Shown piece after piece: positions 7,488 through 16,052 of a stretch of DNA of 64,000 nucleotides. The notes under the pieces were generated by a model. That model did no database searches, had not been told where the DNA came from, and worked only from the letters and a program-made list of their open reading frames with translations. Numbering within the stretch: position 1 is the stretch's first letter; every line of letters starts with the position of its first letter. This DNA comes from Sphingomonadaceae bacterium. GTDB lineage: Bacteria > Pseudomonadota > Alphaproteobacteria > Sphingomonadales > Sphingomonadaceae. Where the stretch lies: positions 124,001 to 188,000 of the forward strand of contig JAKFUU010000012.1 of the NCBI GenBank assembly GCA_021732525.1, given 5' to 3'. The position numbers and the translations under genes were made by a program.

Positions 7488-9836
7488 TTATTTAGCGATT
7501 GCGTCTATTTCTTGGCGCAGGCTGGTGATTAGCGGTGCAATTTTGGTCAATCTTTGTTCCTCTTCATCCAATATGGCGTGAAAGGATTGTTTTTTGAATG
7601 CGTTAACTTCTGCGGTGCTGAAGCTAATGCCGTCTGCTGCTGCTGAAATTACAATGTCGATCAACCGGTCGGCGCCATGCAGCCGCCCCCAAAGATAATC
7701 ATTCTCGCGGTAAGCACGGCTGAAAAAAGCACCAAAATTGTTAAACTCAATGCCTTTTAAGGTTGCGCCCGCGCCGCCGGCCCGGATCGTGTTCGCATCG
7801 TCGGGTGAGATCCGGTCCACCTTAACCGGATCAAATTCGTCAAAACCTTCACCCTGCAGCAGCGGCAGCGTGGCGATATCATATAGCGGATATCCCAAAT
7901 AGCCGAGCAGCATGTGGCGCTGTGTATCCGGGTCCAGCGCCGCGATTGCCGCGCATAGTTGCTGGTCGGCGGCGCGGTCGACGTTAATCAAATCGCGTTT
8001 GAGCGCTAGCATGTCGATAATTGCTGCTGGGTTGGAAATGCCATTTTGCACGGTATCGGCAAATTCCGGTCCCATCCAACCCGACGTTTCTCGCTCCAAA
8101 TACAGCGCCAAGCAGTTATAGATGCAATCATGCATCGCCTCCAGATCGGGCTGGCTATTTGGCCCGTGCATGGGCCCGCCGCGTTGCTGCCCATCGAGCA
8201 ATCGGCGGGCCAGAAAGCGCAAGCGGCGGATACGAAACCGGATGTCATGTTCCCGGAAAAATTGGATCGAACCGGCGGTTGCTCCGATCCTCTTGCTGCC
8301 CGAAAGTGCGTCGAGCCCGCGGCGGTGAACTTCGCCCCAGATGGCATCTCGCAGCTGCTGCAAATGTCCATAATTGCTTTCATTTGCCGCGCGCCACGCG
8401 GTCGCAATAATATCTTCGACAACGCCAACGATCTTTAATTGACCATAGGCAGGATAGCTGTATCCGGCGGCCGCTGCGGCTTTTTTATTCGCGGTCGCGC
8501 GCCATTTTTCTATCCTTTCGGGGGTCGGCTTTGACAGAAACCATGTTTTGCCGAGCATTTCTTCGATGCTCCGCTCGATATCTCCATGCAGGCTGTTGAT
8601 CACGGTTTGCATCCGCAATATCCGTTCGGTTCGCCCCTGTATCTTGTCCAAACTGTCGCGAATGGGCTGTTCGCGCGGGATATTCGATGTTGCGCCGAAA
8701 ATGACCGAAAACCAGCCCGGCGGTTTGGGGCGATCATCATTATCGATCCGCCGTTGAAGACGGACAACGGGGTAACCTGGTGTTGGATCGATATAAACGA
8801 AGCGGCGGTCAATCTCGCGCTTGGCTGGCCGGTTCCGCAGGGCGTCAATTGCCTGATTGAACGGCGCGTTGGCCAATATTGAACCGTCGATCAATATCGT
8901 ATCTGCGGCGGTGCCCGCGTCATATTGCTGCGGTAAAATTCGTTTCAAAAACGCATCGCGCCCCGCCCAATCGACTTTGCGCGCTTTGACCACATCGTCC
9001 ATCTCACGAACCGAAAATGGCGGGAAAGCGCCCGGAAAGCTGGCTGTAGAGCGCGCGGCGAGCACGAGCGCGGGAATTTCTGCCAGATAATTTGCCGGTC
9101 CTGTTTGACTGGAAAAGTTAAGTGTAATCCGGTGTTCGGTTTCGGTTACCTGCGGCGGGCTGTTGAGTCGCAGCATTTCGTCATGCCCGTCAAAATCGGT
9201 GACGGTCACAAATAAATCCAGCGGCTGATTTTTGGGCAAAAGGCTTGGCCCGTTATTCGTGTTTGCCATTGCATCAAAAGCGTCAAACAAAAGATGCGAG
9301 AATCCCGTGCCGCCAAAGGGCGGCCTGAACCAACGGGCCCGGACGAATTTCGACAATTTTGAGGCCACTTCATCGCGCGCTTCAACCGAAACCATCCGCT
9401 CAATAGCACCGCCCCTGCGCCGCAATATCGCCCAGGCAATTGGTATAGCCCAAAATTTTGTGAAGCGCGAAAATGGCCGTGCGTCGGGATCGATCAAAGT
9501 TTCCACATCGGCATTTTGCAGCCACAAATCGGTTAACGGCTCCAGCGATTGACCGGTTACAATTGCTTGCGATAGAAACACGGCGTTGATCCCGCCCGCG
9601 CTGGATCCGGCGATAATATCACTCAGCACGCGCAATTTAACCTTGCTGCGGCCTTCGATTGCCGCCAGCAATTGCAGGTAAATCTTTTCGCTACCCGATG
9701 TTTGGGTATTGCCATCTTGAAAATGACGGCTGGCACGAACCAGATGCCACACCTCGCGGGTTATGCCATGCATATATATGGCCAAGCTGACGCCGCCGTA
9801 ACATATGAGGGCCAATCTGAGTTCTTTTTCCCGCAT
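7488..9836 (-). CDS. Patatin-like phospholipase family protein (DUF3376/TIGR03607 type)
   Basis: A 782-residue protein. The N-terminal patatin domain shows the oxyanion segment CYGGVSLAIYMHG (about 13-25), the nucleophile elbow GSSAGG (about 77-82, catalytic Ser in G-x-S-x-G) and the D-G dyad segment LIDGSILANAPF (about 317-328). Patatins are Ser/Asp lipid acyl hydrolases. The long C-terminal half, rich in charged helices, fits the 'patatin-related protein' family of similar length. There is no signal peptide, so it is probably cytosolic or peripherally membrane-bound. It stands alone and convergent to the accessory genes, immediately inside the chromosomal side of the putative attachment site. 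Substrate unknown. Confidence 0.85.
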   Translation of the reverse strand: MREKELRLALICYGGVSLAIYMHGITREVWHLVRASRHFQDGNTQTSGSEKIYLQLLAAIEGRSKVKLRVLSDIIAGSSAGGINAVFLSQAIVTGQSLEPLTDLWLQNADVETLIDPDARPFSRFTKFWAIPIAWAILRRRGGAIERMVSVEARDEVASKLSKFVRARWFRPPFGGTGFSHLLFDAFDAMANTNNGPSLLPKNQPLDLFVTVTDFDGHDEMLRLNSPPQVTETEHRITLNFSSQTGPANYLAEIPALVLAARSTASFPGAFPPFSVREMDDVVKARKVDWAGRDAFLKRILPQQYDAGTAADTILIDGSILANAPFNQAIDALRNRPAKREIDRRFVYIDPTPGYPVVRLQRRIDNDDRPKPPGWFSVIFGATSNIPREQPIRDSLDKIQGRTERILRMQTVINSLHGDIERSIEEMLGKTWFLSKPTPERIEKWRATANKKAAAAAGYSYPAYGQLKIVGVVEDIIATAWRAANESNYGHLQQLRDAIWGEVHRRGLDALSGSKRIGATAGSIQFFREHDIRFRIRRLRFLARRLLDGQQRGGPMHGPNSQPDLEAMHDCIYNCLALYLERETSGWMGPEFADTVQNGISNPAAIIDMLALKRDLINVDRAADQQLCAAIAALDPDTQRHMLLGYLGYPLYDIATLPLLQGEGFDEFDPVKVDRISPDDANTIRAGGAGATLKGIEFNNFGAFFSRAYRENDYLWGRLHGADRLIDIVISAAADGISFSTAEVNAFKKQSFHAILDEEEQRLTKIAPLITSLRQEIDAIAK

Positions 9837-9964
9837 AGTAGCAACTATAGGGCAGGACTTATGTTAGGCAAGCGCGATGGCGAAGAATGGCGCAGATGGA
9901 CAATATTTCCCGCATAATTTGGAGCCGAAAAGCGCCAACCAAGGCTCGATTATTTCCTACTTGT

Positions 9965-9979
9965 GTTCTTAGTATGTTC
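9965..9979 (+). promoter_or_regulatory. Alphaproteobacterial SOS (LexA) box upstream of radA
   Basis: GTTC at 9965-9968, exactly seven bases, then GTTC at 9976-9979. GTTC-N7-GTTC is the direct-repeat LexA operator known from alphaproteobacteria such as Rhodobacter and Caulobacter. It ends 16 bases before the radA start codon, a position that would let LexA block transcription of this DNA repair gene. Confidence 0.65.
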
Positions 9980-9995
9980 TGATAAAGCCTGATGC

Positions 9996-11375
9996 ATGGC
10001 ACGAACGAAACGGCGATATATTTGTCAAGCTTGCGGAACGGAATCAACGCGCTGGCAAGGACAGTGCGCCGATTGCGGGGAATGGAACACGCTTGCGGAA
10101 GAGGCGGGGGCGAGCGTATTTGAGATGAAACATCATCTGCGTAGCGGCGGCCGCGATGTTATCCTAAGCGGTTTGAATAGCGATGTAAAATTGCCCGAAC
10201 GGTTGTCAACAGGTATCGCAGAATTTGACCGGGCGCTGGGCGGGGGGCTGGTTGCGGGTTCGGCAACATTGCTGGGCGGTGATCCGGGTATTGGCAAATC
10301 AACCTTATTGTTGCAAGCGGCGGCCAATTTGGCGCGGCCCAACGCTGTTCGTCCTGGATTACCGGTGGTATATATTTCGGGGGAGGAGGCGACCGATCAG
10401 GTGCGTTTGCGCGCCCGGCGGTTGGGATTGGGCGATGCGCCGGTGCAGCTTGCGGCGGCAACCTCGGTGCGCGATATATTGACCACGCTGGGTCAAGGCG
10501 CGCCGCCGGCATTGTTGGTCATTGATTCCATTCAAACAATGCATAGCGATTTGATCGAAGGCGCGCCGGGTACCGTTAGTCAGGTCCGGGCTTCGGCGCA
10601 GGAATTGATCCGCTTTGCCAAAGATCGCGGCAGCGCCCTGATGCTCGTCGGTCATGTCACCAAAGACGGCAGCATTGCGGGGCCGCGTGTGCTTGAACAT
10701 ATGGTCGATACCGTGCTGGCTTTCGAAGGGGAGCGTAGCCACCAATATCGCATATTGCGCGCGAATAAAAACCGGTTTGGCGGCACCGATGAAATTGGCG
10801 TATTTGCTATGGCGCAGGAGGGTTTGGCTGAAGTGAGCAACCCCAGCGCCTTGTTCCTAACCAACCGCGCGGAACAGGTTACCGGTGCGGCCGTGTTTCC
10901 CGCGCTCGAAGGGACACGTCCGGTTCTGGTTGAAATTCAGGCGCTGACCGTGCGTTTATCGAGCGGGGCCACACCCCGGCGCGCCGTGGTCGGGTGGGAT
11001 TCGGGCCGGCTTGCGATGATCCTGGCGGTGCTCGAATCGCGCTGCGGTTTGAGCTTTTTAACCGCGGAGGTCTATCTCAATATCGCCGGTGGTTACCGGA
11101 TTTCCGATCCAGCGGCGGATCTTGCGGTTGCCGCCGCGCTGGTATCGGCTTTGACGGAAAAACCGCTGCCGCCCGATGCGATATTATTTGGCGAGGTGGC
11201 CTTGTCGGGCGAAATTAGGTCGGTGGCGCACGGCGGGCTGCGGATGAAGGAAGCGGCGAAGCTGGGCTTTACGCAGGCGCTGGCTCCGCCTTCGGTTGAT
11301 GCGCAAAAGGGAATTTCGGTGCAGGCGTTTCGAACGCTGGCCAATCTCGTTGACCATATGCTTGGACGGCGTTAG
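9996..11375 (+). CDS. radA: DNA repair protein RadA (Sms)
   Basis: 459 residues, full length for the family. The N-terminal zinc finger has C10-x2-C13 and C24-x2-C27; the RecA-like core has Walker A GGDPGIGKST (94-103); the RadA-specific KNRFG motif is at 258-262; and the C-terminal Lon-like domain follows (from about 330). RadA is a branch-migration/recombination ATPase acting on recombination intermediates. It is the first gene of a close run with cvpA, the NifU-like gene and the antiporter. The SOS-type direct repeat just upstream suggests induction by DNA damage. Confidence 0.95.
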   Translation: MARTKRRYICQACGTESTRWQGQCADCGEWNTLAEEAGASVFEMKHHLRSGGRDVILSGLNSDVKLPERLSTGIAEFDRALGGGLVAGSATLLGGDPGIGKSTLLLQAAANLARPNAVRPGLPVVYISGEEATDQVRLRARRLGLGDAPVQLAAATSVRDILTTLGQGAPPALLVIDSIQTMHSDLIEGAPGTVSQVRASAQELIRFAKDRGSALMLVGHVTKDGSIAGPRVLEHMVDTVLAFEGERSHQYRILRANKNRFGGTDEIGVFAMAQEGLAEVSNPSALFLTNRAEQVTGAAVFPALEGTRPVLVEIQALTVRLSSGATPRRAVVGWDSGRLAMILAVLESRCGLSFLTAEVYLNIAGGYRISDPAADLAVAAALVSALTEKPLPPDAILFGEVALSGEIRSVAHGGLRMKEAAKLGFTQALAPPSVDAQKGISVQAFRTLANLVDHMLGRR

Positions 11376-11384
11376 CTAAGCGGC

Positions 11385-11924
11385 ATGACGGCATTGGACA
11401 TTATCGTATTATTCCTGATCGGCGCAGGAGCGGTTTTTGGTTTCCTGCGCGGATTTGTGCAGGAGGCTTTGTCGCTGATTGCATGGCTGTTGGTTATTGC
11501 GGCGGTGCGGTTGCTTCATGGGCCCGTGACCGGCTGGTTGACCGATCCGGTGGGGACCGAAGCGGGCGCTGCGGTGCTCGCATTTCTGGCGATTGTTGTG
11601 GTTACTTATGCGGTGGGAAAGGCAATCGCCAAAGTTATAGGGGCAAAATCGCGCAAGTCGGTGCTAGGGCCGGTTGACCGGGTGCTTGGTTTTGGTTTTG
11701 GCGTGATCAAGGGTTTGATCGGCGCGACATTGCTGTTTCTATTGTTCGTGATGGGATATGAGACTATTTTTGGCGCAGAAGAGGAGCGCCCCGATTGGAT
11801 GATGGGATCGCGCACTTACCCGCTGCTCAATGCGAGCGGGGAAGCCATGTCCGCCTTTATCCAAGAACGGGGGGACGCGCCGGACGATGCGGAAGGCGAA
11901 GACAGCTCCGACGCGGCCCAATGA
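11385..11924 (+). CDS. cvpA: CvpA family membrane protein
   Basis: 179 residues with four hydrophobic segments (about 4-24, 28-46, 60-82, 106-126) and the conserved N-terminal pattern DIIVLFLIGAGAVFGFLRGF. The C-terminal tail is acidic and polar. CvpA proteins are inner-membrane proteins first linked to colicin V production and often adjacent to purF; purF does not follow here. It starts 9 bases after radA and its stop overlaps the next start (ATGA), so translation is probably coupled. Confidence 0.9.
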   Translation: MTALDIIVLFLIGAGAVFGFLRGFVQEALSLIAWLLVIAAVRLLHGPVTGWLTDPVGTEAGAAVLAFLAIVVVTYAVGKAIAKVIGAKSRKSVLGPVDRVLGFGFGVIKGLIGATLLFLLFVMGYETIFGAEEERPDWMMGSRTYPLLNASGEAMSAFIQERGDAPDDAEGEDSSDAAQ

Positions 11925-12346
11925 GCGCGAGGCTATTATACAATCGCGATATTTTGCGGCTGGCCGCGATGTTAATCCCGGATGAACATCTTGCCGGGTC
12001 AAGCGCAAGCGCCGAAGCCCGGTCCCCGACCTGTGGTAGCCGCATTGCCGTGGATATATTGTTGGATGATAATGACACGATCGCCGATCTGGCTTTCCGC
12101 GCGCATGCCTGCGCCTTGGGGCAGGCGTCTACCGCCATTGTCCGTGCCCATGCCAAAGGTCATGACCGCGCGTCGATAATGGCGATGCGGGGCATCCTAT
12201 CGGCGCGGCTGCGGGGCGCAAATGAGACCGGACAAGGCTGGCCGCAGCTCGAATTGTTAACCACAGCCCGCGATTTCCCCGCGCGGCATGCGGCGATATT
12301 GCTGCCATTTGACGCATTGCTGCTGGCTTTTGAGGCGGCGGGTTGA
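11921..12346 (+). CDS. NifU/IscU-like Fe-S scaffold-family protein (degenerate active site)
   Basis: 141 residues beginning MSARLLYNRDIL. The NifU-N fold is recognisable: PTCGSRIAVDILLDD (Cys 38) and FRAHACALGQASTAIVR (Cys 64). In canonical IscU/SufU the first motif is CGD and a third ligand Cys occurs near the C-terminus in a segment like RIKCALL. Here the Asp is Ser and the third position reads RHAAILLPFDAL, with Ala. Two of the usual cluster-handling residues are therefore missing, so a standard scaffold role is doubtful. I recall similar CGS variants in other sphingomonads, which would make this a lineage feature. It is coupled to cvpA (ATGA) and to the antiporter gene (TGATG). Confidence 0.8.
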   Translation: MSARLLYNRDILRLAAMLIPDEHLAGSSASAEARSPTCGSRIAVDILLDDNDTIADLAFRAHACALGQASTAIVRAHAKGHDRASIMAMRGILSARLRGANETGQGWPQLELLTTARDFPARHAAILLPFDALLLAFEAAG

Positions 12347-14124
12347 TGGCGGATCAAGGCGCGCATTTGGCAAGTGATTTTCTGTTCAACGGCTTTATCT
12401 TGCTAGGTGCGGCGCTGGTCGCGGTGCTGCTGTTTCGGCGGCTGGGGCTGGGAGCGGTGCTCGGCTATTTGGTGGCGGGGATAATCATCGGACCTGACGG
12501 CTTTGCTTTGGTTGGTGATGCCGCGACGATCTTAAGCTTTTCGGAAATTGGTATTATTTTGTTGCTTTTTCTGGTCGGGCTGGAGCTATCGCCCAAACGG
12601 TTGTGGCGGATGCGAAAGGAGATATTCCTGCTGGGGCCGTTGCAGGTTCTGCTGTGCGGATTGGCGATGTTTGCGGTGATCAGCATCATGCCGTTCAGCT
12701 GGCAAGCGGCGCTGGTTTTGGGGCTGCCGCTGGCGCTGTCCTCGACCGCGCAGACGTTGCCGTTGCTGCAATCGCGCGGCCGCCTGAAAACCGATTATGG
12801 CGAAAAAAGCTTTGCGATTTTGTTGTTTCAGGATTTGTCGATCGTGCCATTGTTAACCGTGGTTGCCGCGCTGTCGCGGGTGCCGCCGGTGCAAGGTGAG
12901 CCAAGCGGCTATATTTTGATTGTCTATGCATTGCTGGCGGTGGCGGCTCTGGTGCTGGCAGGGCGGTATATATTGACCCCGCTGCTGCGGTTGATTGGTA
13001 AAGTGTCGGAACGCGAATTATTCATTGTGGCGGGGTTATTTACCGTTTGCGCCAGCGCGGCTTTAATGGAGTTTTTGGGGCTGTCCGCTGCGCTCGGCGC
13101 GTTTGTCGCAGGCGTCATGCTCGCCGAATCGCCTTACCGACATGAATTGGAATCGGATATTGACCCGTTTCGTTCGATCCTGCTCGGGTTGTTTTTCCTC
13201 GCTGTTGGCATGTTGCTGGATTTGGATGTTATCATTGCAGACCCATTTTTGGTGGTTGGTTTGGCGAGCGCTTTGGTGCTGATCAAAATTGCGATTATTT
13301 TTGGTTTGGGCCGTGTATTTGGGCTGAATAGCCTGTCGGCGCTGGTGATGGCGCTATTGTTGAGCCAGGGCGGGGAGTTTGGTTTCGTACTGTTTGCCGC
13401 GGCGCAGCAGGCAATTTTGATCGAGCCTGCGGCCTCCAGCTTGTTTGGCGCGGTCGTCACTTTGTCGATGGCGACGACGCCCTTTTTGATGATTTTGGCC
13501 AATCGCTTGCTGGCCGCGCGAAAGGCCAAAGACGTCGCGTTGGACGATCCCGAAATGGCGGAGCAAGCGGCGGTTATCATTGTCGGACATGGCCGATTTG
13601 GTCAGGTTGTTTCGCAAATTATGCAAGCCGCAGGACGCAGTGTGACGTTGATCGATATCAAGCCCGAGCAGATTGATTTGAGCGGCGAATTTGGCCGGAA
13701 AGTTTTTTACGGCGATGGAACACGGATTGATTTGCTCCGCCGGGCGGGCGCGGAGCAGGCTTGCGCGATATTTTTCTGTATGGATGGCCGGGATGTAACG
13801 TCGGATAATTTGACCCCAATTGCCGAAACATTCCCGCAAGCCAAGCTTTTTGTCCGGACATTTGACCGCGCGCATACGTTACAGATTATTCCGTCGGAAA
13901 ATCTATCAACTTTTCGGGAAGTATTTGAATCATCTATCGAAATGGCGCGCTTTGCCTTGACCGCGCTCAATGAAAAAAGGGAGTATATAGATGCGGTCAC
14001 CGCCGAATTTCGAAACCGGGATTTGATGCGACTGTCCGTGCAACGCGAAAGCGGCAATATGCGCGCGGGCATGCGACATAGTTTTGGCGCAGAAGATTCG
14101 GACGATTTTGAATTTAGGGGATAG
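12346..14124 (+). CDS. CPA2 family monovalent cation:proton antiporter with RCK domain (KefB-like)
   Basis: 592 residues. The first 385 are a Na+/H+ exchanger-like bundle of about 12 membrane helices (e.g. GAVLGYLVAGIIIGPDGFAL; SEIGIILLLFLVGLELSP). A cytosolic TrkA-N/RCK domain follows, with a nucleotide-binding loop VGHGRFGQVV (about 406-415) and an acidic strand end LIDIKPEQ. Related KefB/KefC proteins export K+ in a ligand-gated way. Whether this one is glutathione-gated cannot be read. ATG 12346 overlaps the upstream stop codon (TGATG); a TTG one codon earlier is an unlikely alternative. The gene ends convergent to aroB. Confidence 0.88.
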   Translation: MADQGAHLASDFLFNGFILLGAALVAVLLFRRLGLGAVLGYLVAGIIIGPDGFALVGDAATILSFSEIGIILLLFLVGLELSPKRLWRMRKEIFLLGPLQVLLCGLAMFAVISIMPFSWQAALVLGLPLALSSTAQTLPLLQSRGRLKTDYGEKSFAILLFQDLSIVPLLTVVAALSRVPPVQGEPSGYILIVYALLAVAALVLAGRYILTPLLRLIGKVSERELFIVAGLFTVCASAALMEFLGLSAALGAFVAGVMLAESPYRHELESDIDPFRSILLGLFFLAVGMLLDLDVIIADPFLVVGLASALVLIKIAIIFGLGRVFGLNSLSALVMALLLSQGGEFGFVLFAAAQQAILIEPAASSLFGAVVTLSMATTPFLMILANRLLAARKAKDVALDDPEMAEQAAVIIVGHGRFGQVVSQIMQAAGRSVTLIDIKPEQIDLSGEFGRKVFYGDGTRIDLLRRAGAEQACAIFFCMDGRDVTSDNLTPIAETFPQAKLFVRTFDRAHTLQIIPSENLSTFREVFESSIEMARFALTALNEKREYIDAVTAEFRNRDLMRLSVQRESGNMRAGMRHSFGAEDSDDFEFRG

Positions 14125-14140
14125 CGATCAAAATCGCTAT
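14121..14140. terminator. Hairpin between convergent antiporter gene and aroB
   Basis: A perfect 8-bp stem, ATAGCGAT / ATCGCTAT with loop CAAA. It contains the stop codons of both genes (TAG 14122-14124 on plus, TAG 14139-14137 on minus). There is no long T-run on either side, so its efficiency as an intrinsic terminator is uncertain. Confidence 0.45.
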
Positions 14141-15258
14141 TTCTGCGCCTCGCTATCAAGGAAGCGGGCGATATCGCCCAAATCAACCTCATTACTCAAA
14201 AAAGTCTGTCCGATTCCTTTTACCAATAAGAAGGGCAGGGTGCCGCCGCTGACCTTTTTGTCGTGCATCATATGCGCAGTTAATTCCGCTCCGCTGGCTA
14301 CCGCGCCCGCCTCGCGCAAATTGGTGGGCAATTTTGCCGCCGTTAAAAGTGCGGTGACCCGCGCTGCATCGACTTCGTTACAAAGCCCTAAGCGCACCGA
14401 ATATCGAAAGGCCAGCGCCATGCCCGCCGCAACCGCTTCGCCATGTAATAGCCGGTCCGAAAACCCGGTCTGTGCTTCGAGCGCATGGCCAAAGGTATGA
14501 CCGAGGTTAAGCAGCGCGCGAACGCCGCTCAATTCGGTTTCATCGGCGGCGACAATGCGCGCCTTGGCCCGAACGCTGTGGAGGATGATCTCTTCGCGAA
14601 TTTCGGTGTCTCCGGCAAAGAATCGCTCCACATGCGTCTCGCAAAATTCGAAAAATTCGGGACTATCGATCAGGCCATATTTGACGACTTCGGCAAAACC
14701 GGCGGCCAGTTCTCGGCCCGGTAAACTGCCAAGCACATCGGGATCGATCAACACCAATGCCGGTTGATGAAATGCGCCGATCAGGTTTTTTCCAGCCTTG
14801 CTGTTGATCGCCGTTTTGCCGCCGACGCTGCTGTCCACTTGCGCCAGTAATGTCGTCGGTATTTGGACGAAGTTGCAGCCACGCTTGACGATATGCGCGG
14901 CAAAACCGGTAATATCGCCCACCACGCCGCCGCCCAGTGCGATCAGATAATCGCTGCGTTCGGCATGATGGTGCAATAACCAATCGGTTAAGGCCTCCAA
15001 TTGGCTCCAGCATTTTGCTGCTTCGCCGCTGGGTAGAATAAATGTCTCTGCGGTTAAACCTGCTTTGGCTATTGCGCTTTCGAATCTAGGCAAAATATGG
15101 CGTTCCACCTGGCTGTCGGTGATCACCAGTAAGCGGTTTCCCCTTGCATAATCTTTCAGCAAAGCGTCCGCGCGGTTAAGCAAGCCTGCACCGATGTGAA
15201 TATCATACGCGCGTTCCGCGAGCGCGACAGTGACCAATTTTTCGGGGTTTATCGTCAT
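14137..15258 (-). CDS. aroB: 3-dehydroquinate synthase
   Basis: 373 residues, normal length. It converts DAHP to 3-dehydroquinate, the second step of the shikimate pathway, using NAD+ and a divalent metal. Visible family motifs are the NAD-binding stretch ALGGGVVGDITGFAAH (about 107-122), IPTTLLAQVDSSVGGKTAIN and the metal-ligand segment LNLGHTFGHALE (about 250-261). Its start overlaps the aroK stop by four bases, the usual aroK-aroB operon. Confidence 0.96.
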   Translation of the reverse strand: MTINPEKLVTVALAERAYDIHIGAGLLNRADALLKDYARGNRLLVITDSQVERHILPRFESAIAKAGLTAETFILPSGEAAKCWSQLEALTDWLLHHHAERSDYLIALGGGVVGDITGFAAHIVKRGCNFVQIPTTLLAQVDSSVGGKTAINSKAGKNLIGAFHQPALVLIDPDVLGSLPGRELAAGFAEVVKYGLIDSPEFFEFCETHVERFFAGDTEIREEIILHSVRAKARIVAADETELSGVRALLNLGHTFGHALEAQTGFSDRLLHGEAVAAGMALAFRYSVRLGLCNEVDAARVTALLTAAKLPTNLREAGAVASGAELTAHMMHDKKVSGGTLPFLLVKGIGQTFLSNEVDLGDIARFLDSEAQK

Positions 15259-15794
15259 GCGGCGAGCGCTTTCATGATTGCATCCACCGTATGCGAATGC
15301 GGCGAAGCATTGCTGCGGATATGGAGGTCTGCCTCCGCATAAAGGGGGCCTCGCACGCGGTTAAGCTCGGCAAGCACGGTTTTGGGATCTTTGCCTTTCA
15401 GCAAAGGGCGCGTATTCCGGCGGGCCACCCGGCCCACCAATATATTGATATCGGCGTCCAGCCAGATGGACAGCGCTTTGGCTTTAATCAACGCGCGGGT
15501 CTCCTCATTTACAAAGGCACCGCCGCCCGTGGCGATAACTTTCGCTGGGCCGTCGATAAGCCGCGCGATGACCCTCCGTTCACCATCGCGAAAATAGGTT
15601 TCGTCAAATTGTTCAAATATTTCGGCGATGGTCATGCCGGCCGCCGCTTCAATTTCATCATCGGCATCGACAAATGGCATGCGCAATCGTTCCGCCAGCC
15701 TGCGGCCCACGCTGCTCTTGCCAACGCCCATCAAACCTACCAGAATAATCGACCGGTCGGTGGGAATAATATCGGGGAGCGGTGCAGCGGACAT
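15255..15794 (-). CDS. aroK: Shikimate kinase
   Basis: 179 residues. ATP-dependent phosphorylation of shikimate. Walker A LVGLMGVGKSSVGRRLAERL (about 19-38), the shikimate-binding FVDADDEIEAAAG with the DxD-like acidic pair, IATGGGAFVNEETR (the GGG shikimate-binding loop), and a C-terminal LID segment around RNTRPLLKG. It is the first gene of aroK-aroB, divergent from the small ORF at 15884. Confidence 0.95.
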   Translation of the reverse strand: MSAAPLPDIIPTDRSIILVGLMGVGKSSVGRRLAERLRMPFVDADDEIEAAAGMTIAEIFEQFDETYFRDGERRVIARLIDGPAKVIATGGGAFVNEETRALIKAKALSIWLDADINILVGRVARRNTRPLLKGKDPKTVLAELNRVRGPLYAEADLHIRSNASPHSHTVDAIMKALAA

Positions 15795-15883
15795 GTGGGC
15801 CTTTATAGAGTGAAGGATTGCGAGCGACCCTATATATCGGCTAGGTCTTGCCGGAAAGCAATTTGCTTGGTTAGAGATTCGTA

Positions 15884-16051
15884 ATGAAAAAACATAGAAA
15901 TAGGCCGCTTGCTGGATGGATATTGCTGCTGCTGCTGGCGGTAATATTGATCGGCGGATTGTTTGGCTTGGAATATCTGGGTAGCGAGAAAAAGCAGCGG
16001 TTGATTGATCAACCGGTCGTTAAACCCATTAGTGACGAAGCGGCAGGATAG
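15884..16051 (+). CDS. Small single-pass membrane protein
   Basis: A 55-residue ORF: a basic N-terminus (MKKHRNRPLAGW), one hydrophobic segment ILLLLLAVILIGGLFGL, and a short polar tail. It stands between aroK (divergent, start 90 bases away) and the exported protein at 16053, whose GTG begins one base after this stop codon, so translational coupling is likely. I know no family for it; the clean membrane topology and spacing argue that it is real. Confidence 0.6.
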   Translation: MKKHRNRPLAGWILLLLLAVILIGGLFGLEYLGSEKKQRLIDQPVVKPISDEAAG

Positions 16052-16052
16052 C

